Assembly (NCBI RefSeq): GCF_020278625.1
Contig: NZ_JADAKK010000063.1
Location: 1-6,249 of the forward strand
Direction: 5' to 3'
DNA from: Wolbachia endosymbiont of Mansonella ozzardi
GTDB taxonomy: Bacteria; Pseudomonadota; Alphaproteobacteria; Rickettsiales; Anaplasmataceae
Length of the DNA: 6,249 bases
The translations under genes and the position numbers were made by a program. This document shows, one piece after another, positions 6,244 through 6,249 of this stretch; position 1 is the stretch's first letter; each line of letters opens with the position of its first letter. The notes beneath the pieces are model-generated. The model was not told where the DNA came from. It was given only the letters and a program-made list of their open reading frames with translations, and ran no database searches.

Positions 6244-6249
6244 AAAGAT

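Noticed and set aside
6177..6245. A 22-codon open frame from GTG ending in TAA after ftsQ
   Set aside because: Too short, no family resemblance, and it overlaps the open continuation of the ftsQ frame.

Overview
The window looks like a chromosomal segment of Wolbachia (Rickettsiales, Alphaproteobacteria). The evidence is the low GC content, the set of housekeeping genes, the AT-rich spacers, and above all two copies of a palindromic, protein-coding repeat of the Wolbachia palindromic element (WPE) type inserted in frame in two genes. The strain cannot be told from this sequence. No IS element, prophage, CRISPR array, rRNA or tRNA was recognised.

Layout, left to right. Positions 1-111 hold a strong-looking minus-strand promoter (TTGACA, 17 bp, TATCAC) that points out of the left edge. 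dapE follows on the minus strand (112-1317). Divergent from it is an AraM/EgsA-type glycerol-1-phosphate dehydrogenase (1360-2649) carrying the first palindromic insert. Converging on that gene, 9 bp away, is a full-length but broken dprA on the minus strand (2659-3741), with two opposite frameshifts and one in-frame TGA. A seven-iron ferredoxin gene, fdxA (3803-4177), diverges from dprA. After a 239-bp spacer come ddl (4417-5442), with the second palindromic insert, and ftsQ (5423-6172), which overlaps ddl by 20 bp. The last 77 bp continue the ftsQ frame without a stop and hold an A-rich motif that recurs inverted near the left edge.

Functionally, dapE (toward meso-diaminopimelate), ddl (D-Ala-D-Ala) and ftsQ (divisome) fit the reduced lipid II and division pathway kept by Wolbachia, which lacks a classical thick wall. 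fdxA serves electron transfer. The glycerol-1-phosphate dehydrogenase has no obvious partner here. dprA, which loads RecA onto incoming single-stranded DNA during transformation, appears to be decaying.

No new multi-gene system is evident. The most informative points are the dprA decay, the two palindromic inserts that share reading frame at both ends, and a possibly premature ftsQ stop.
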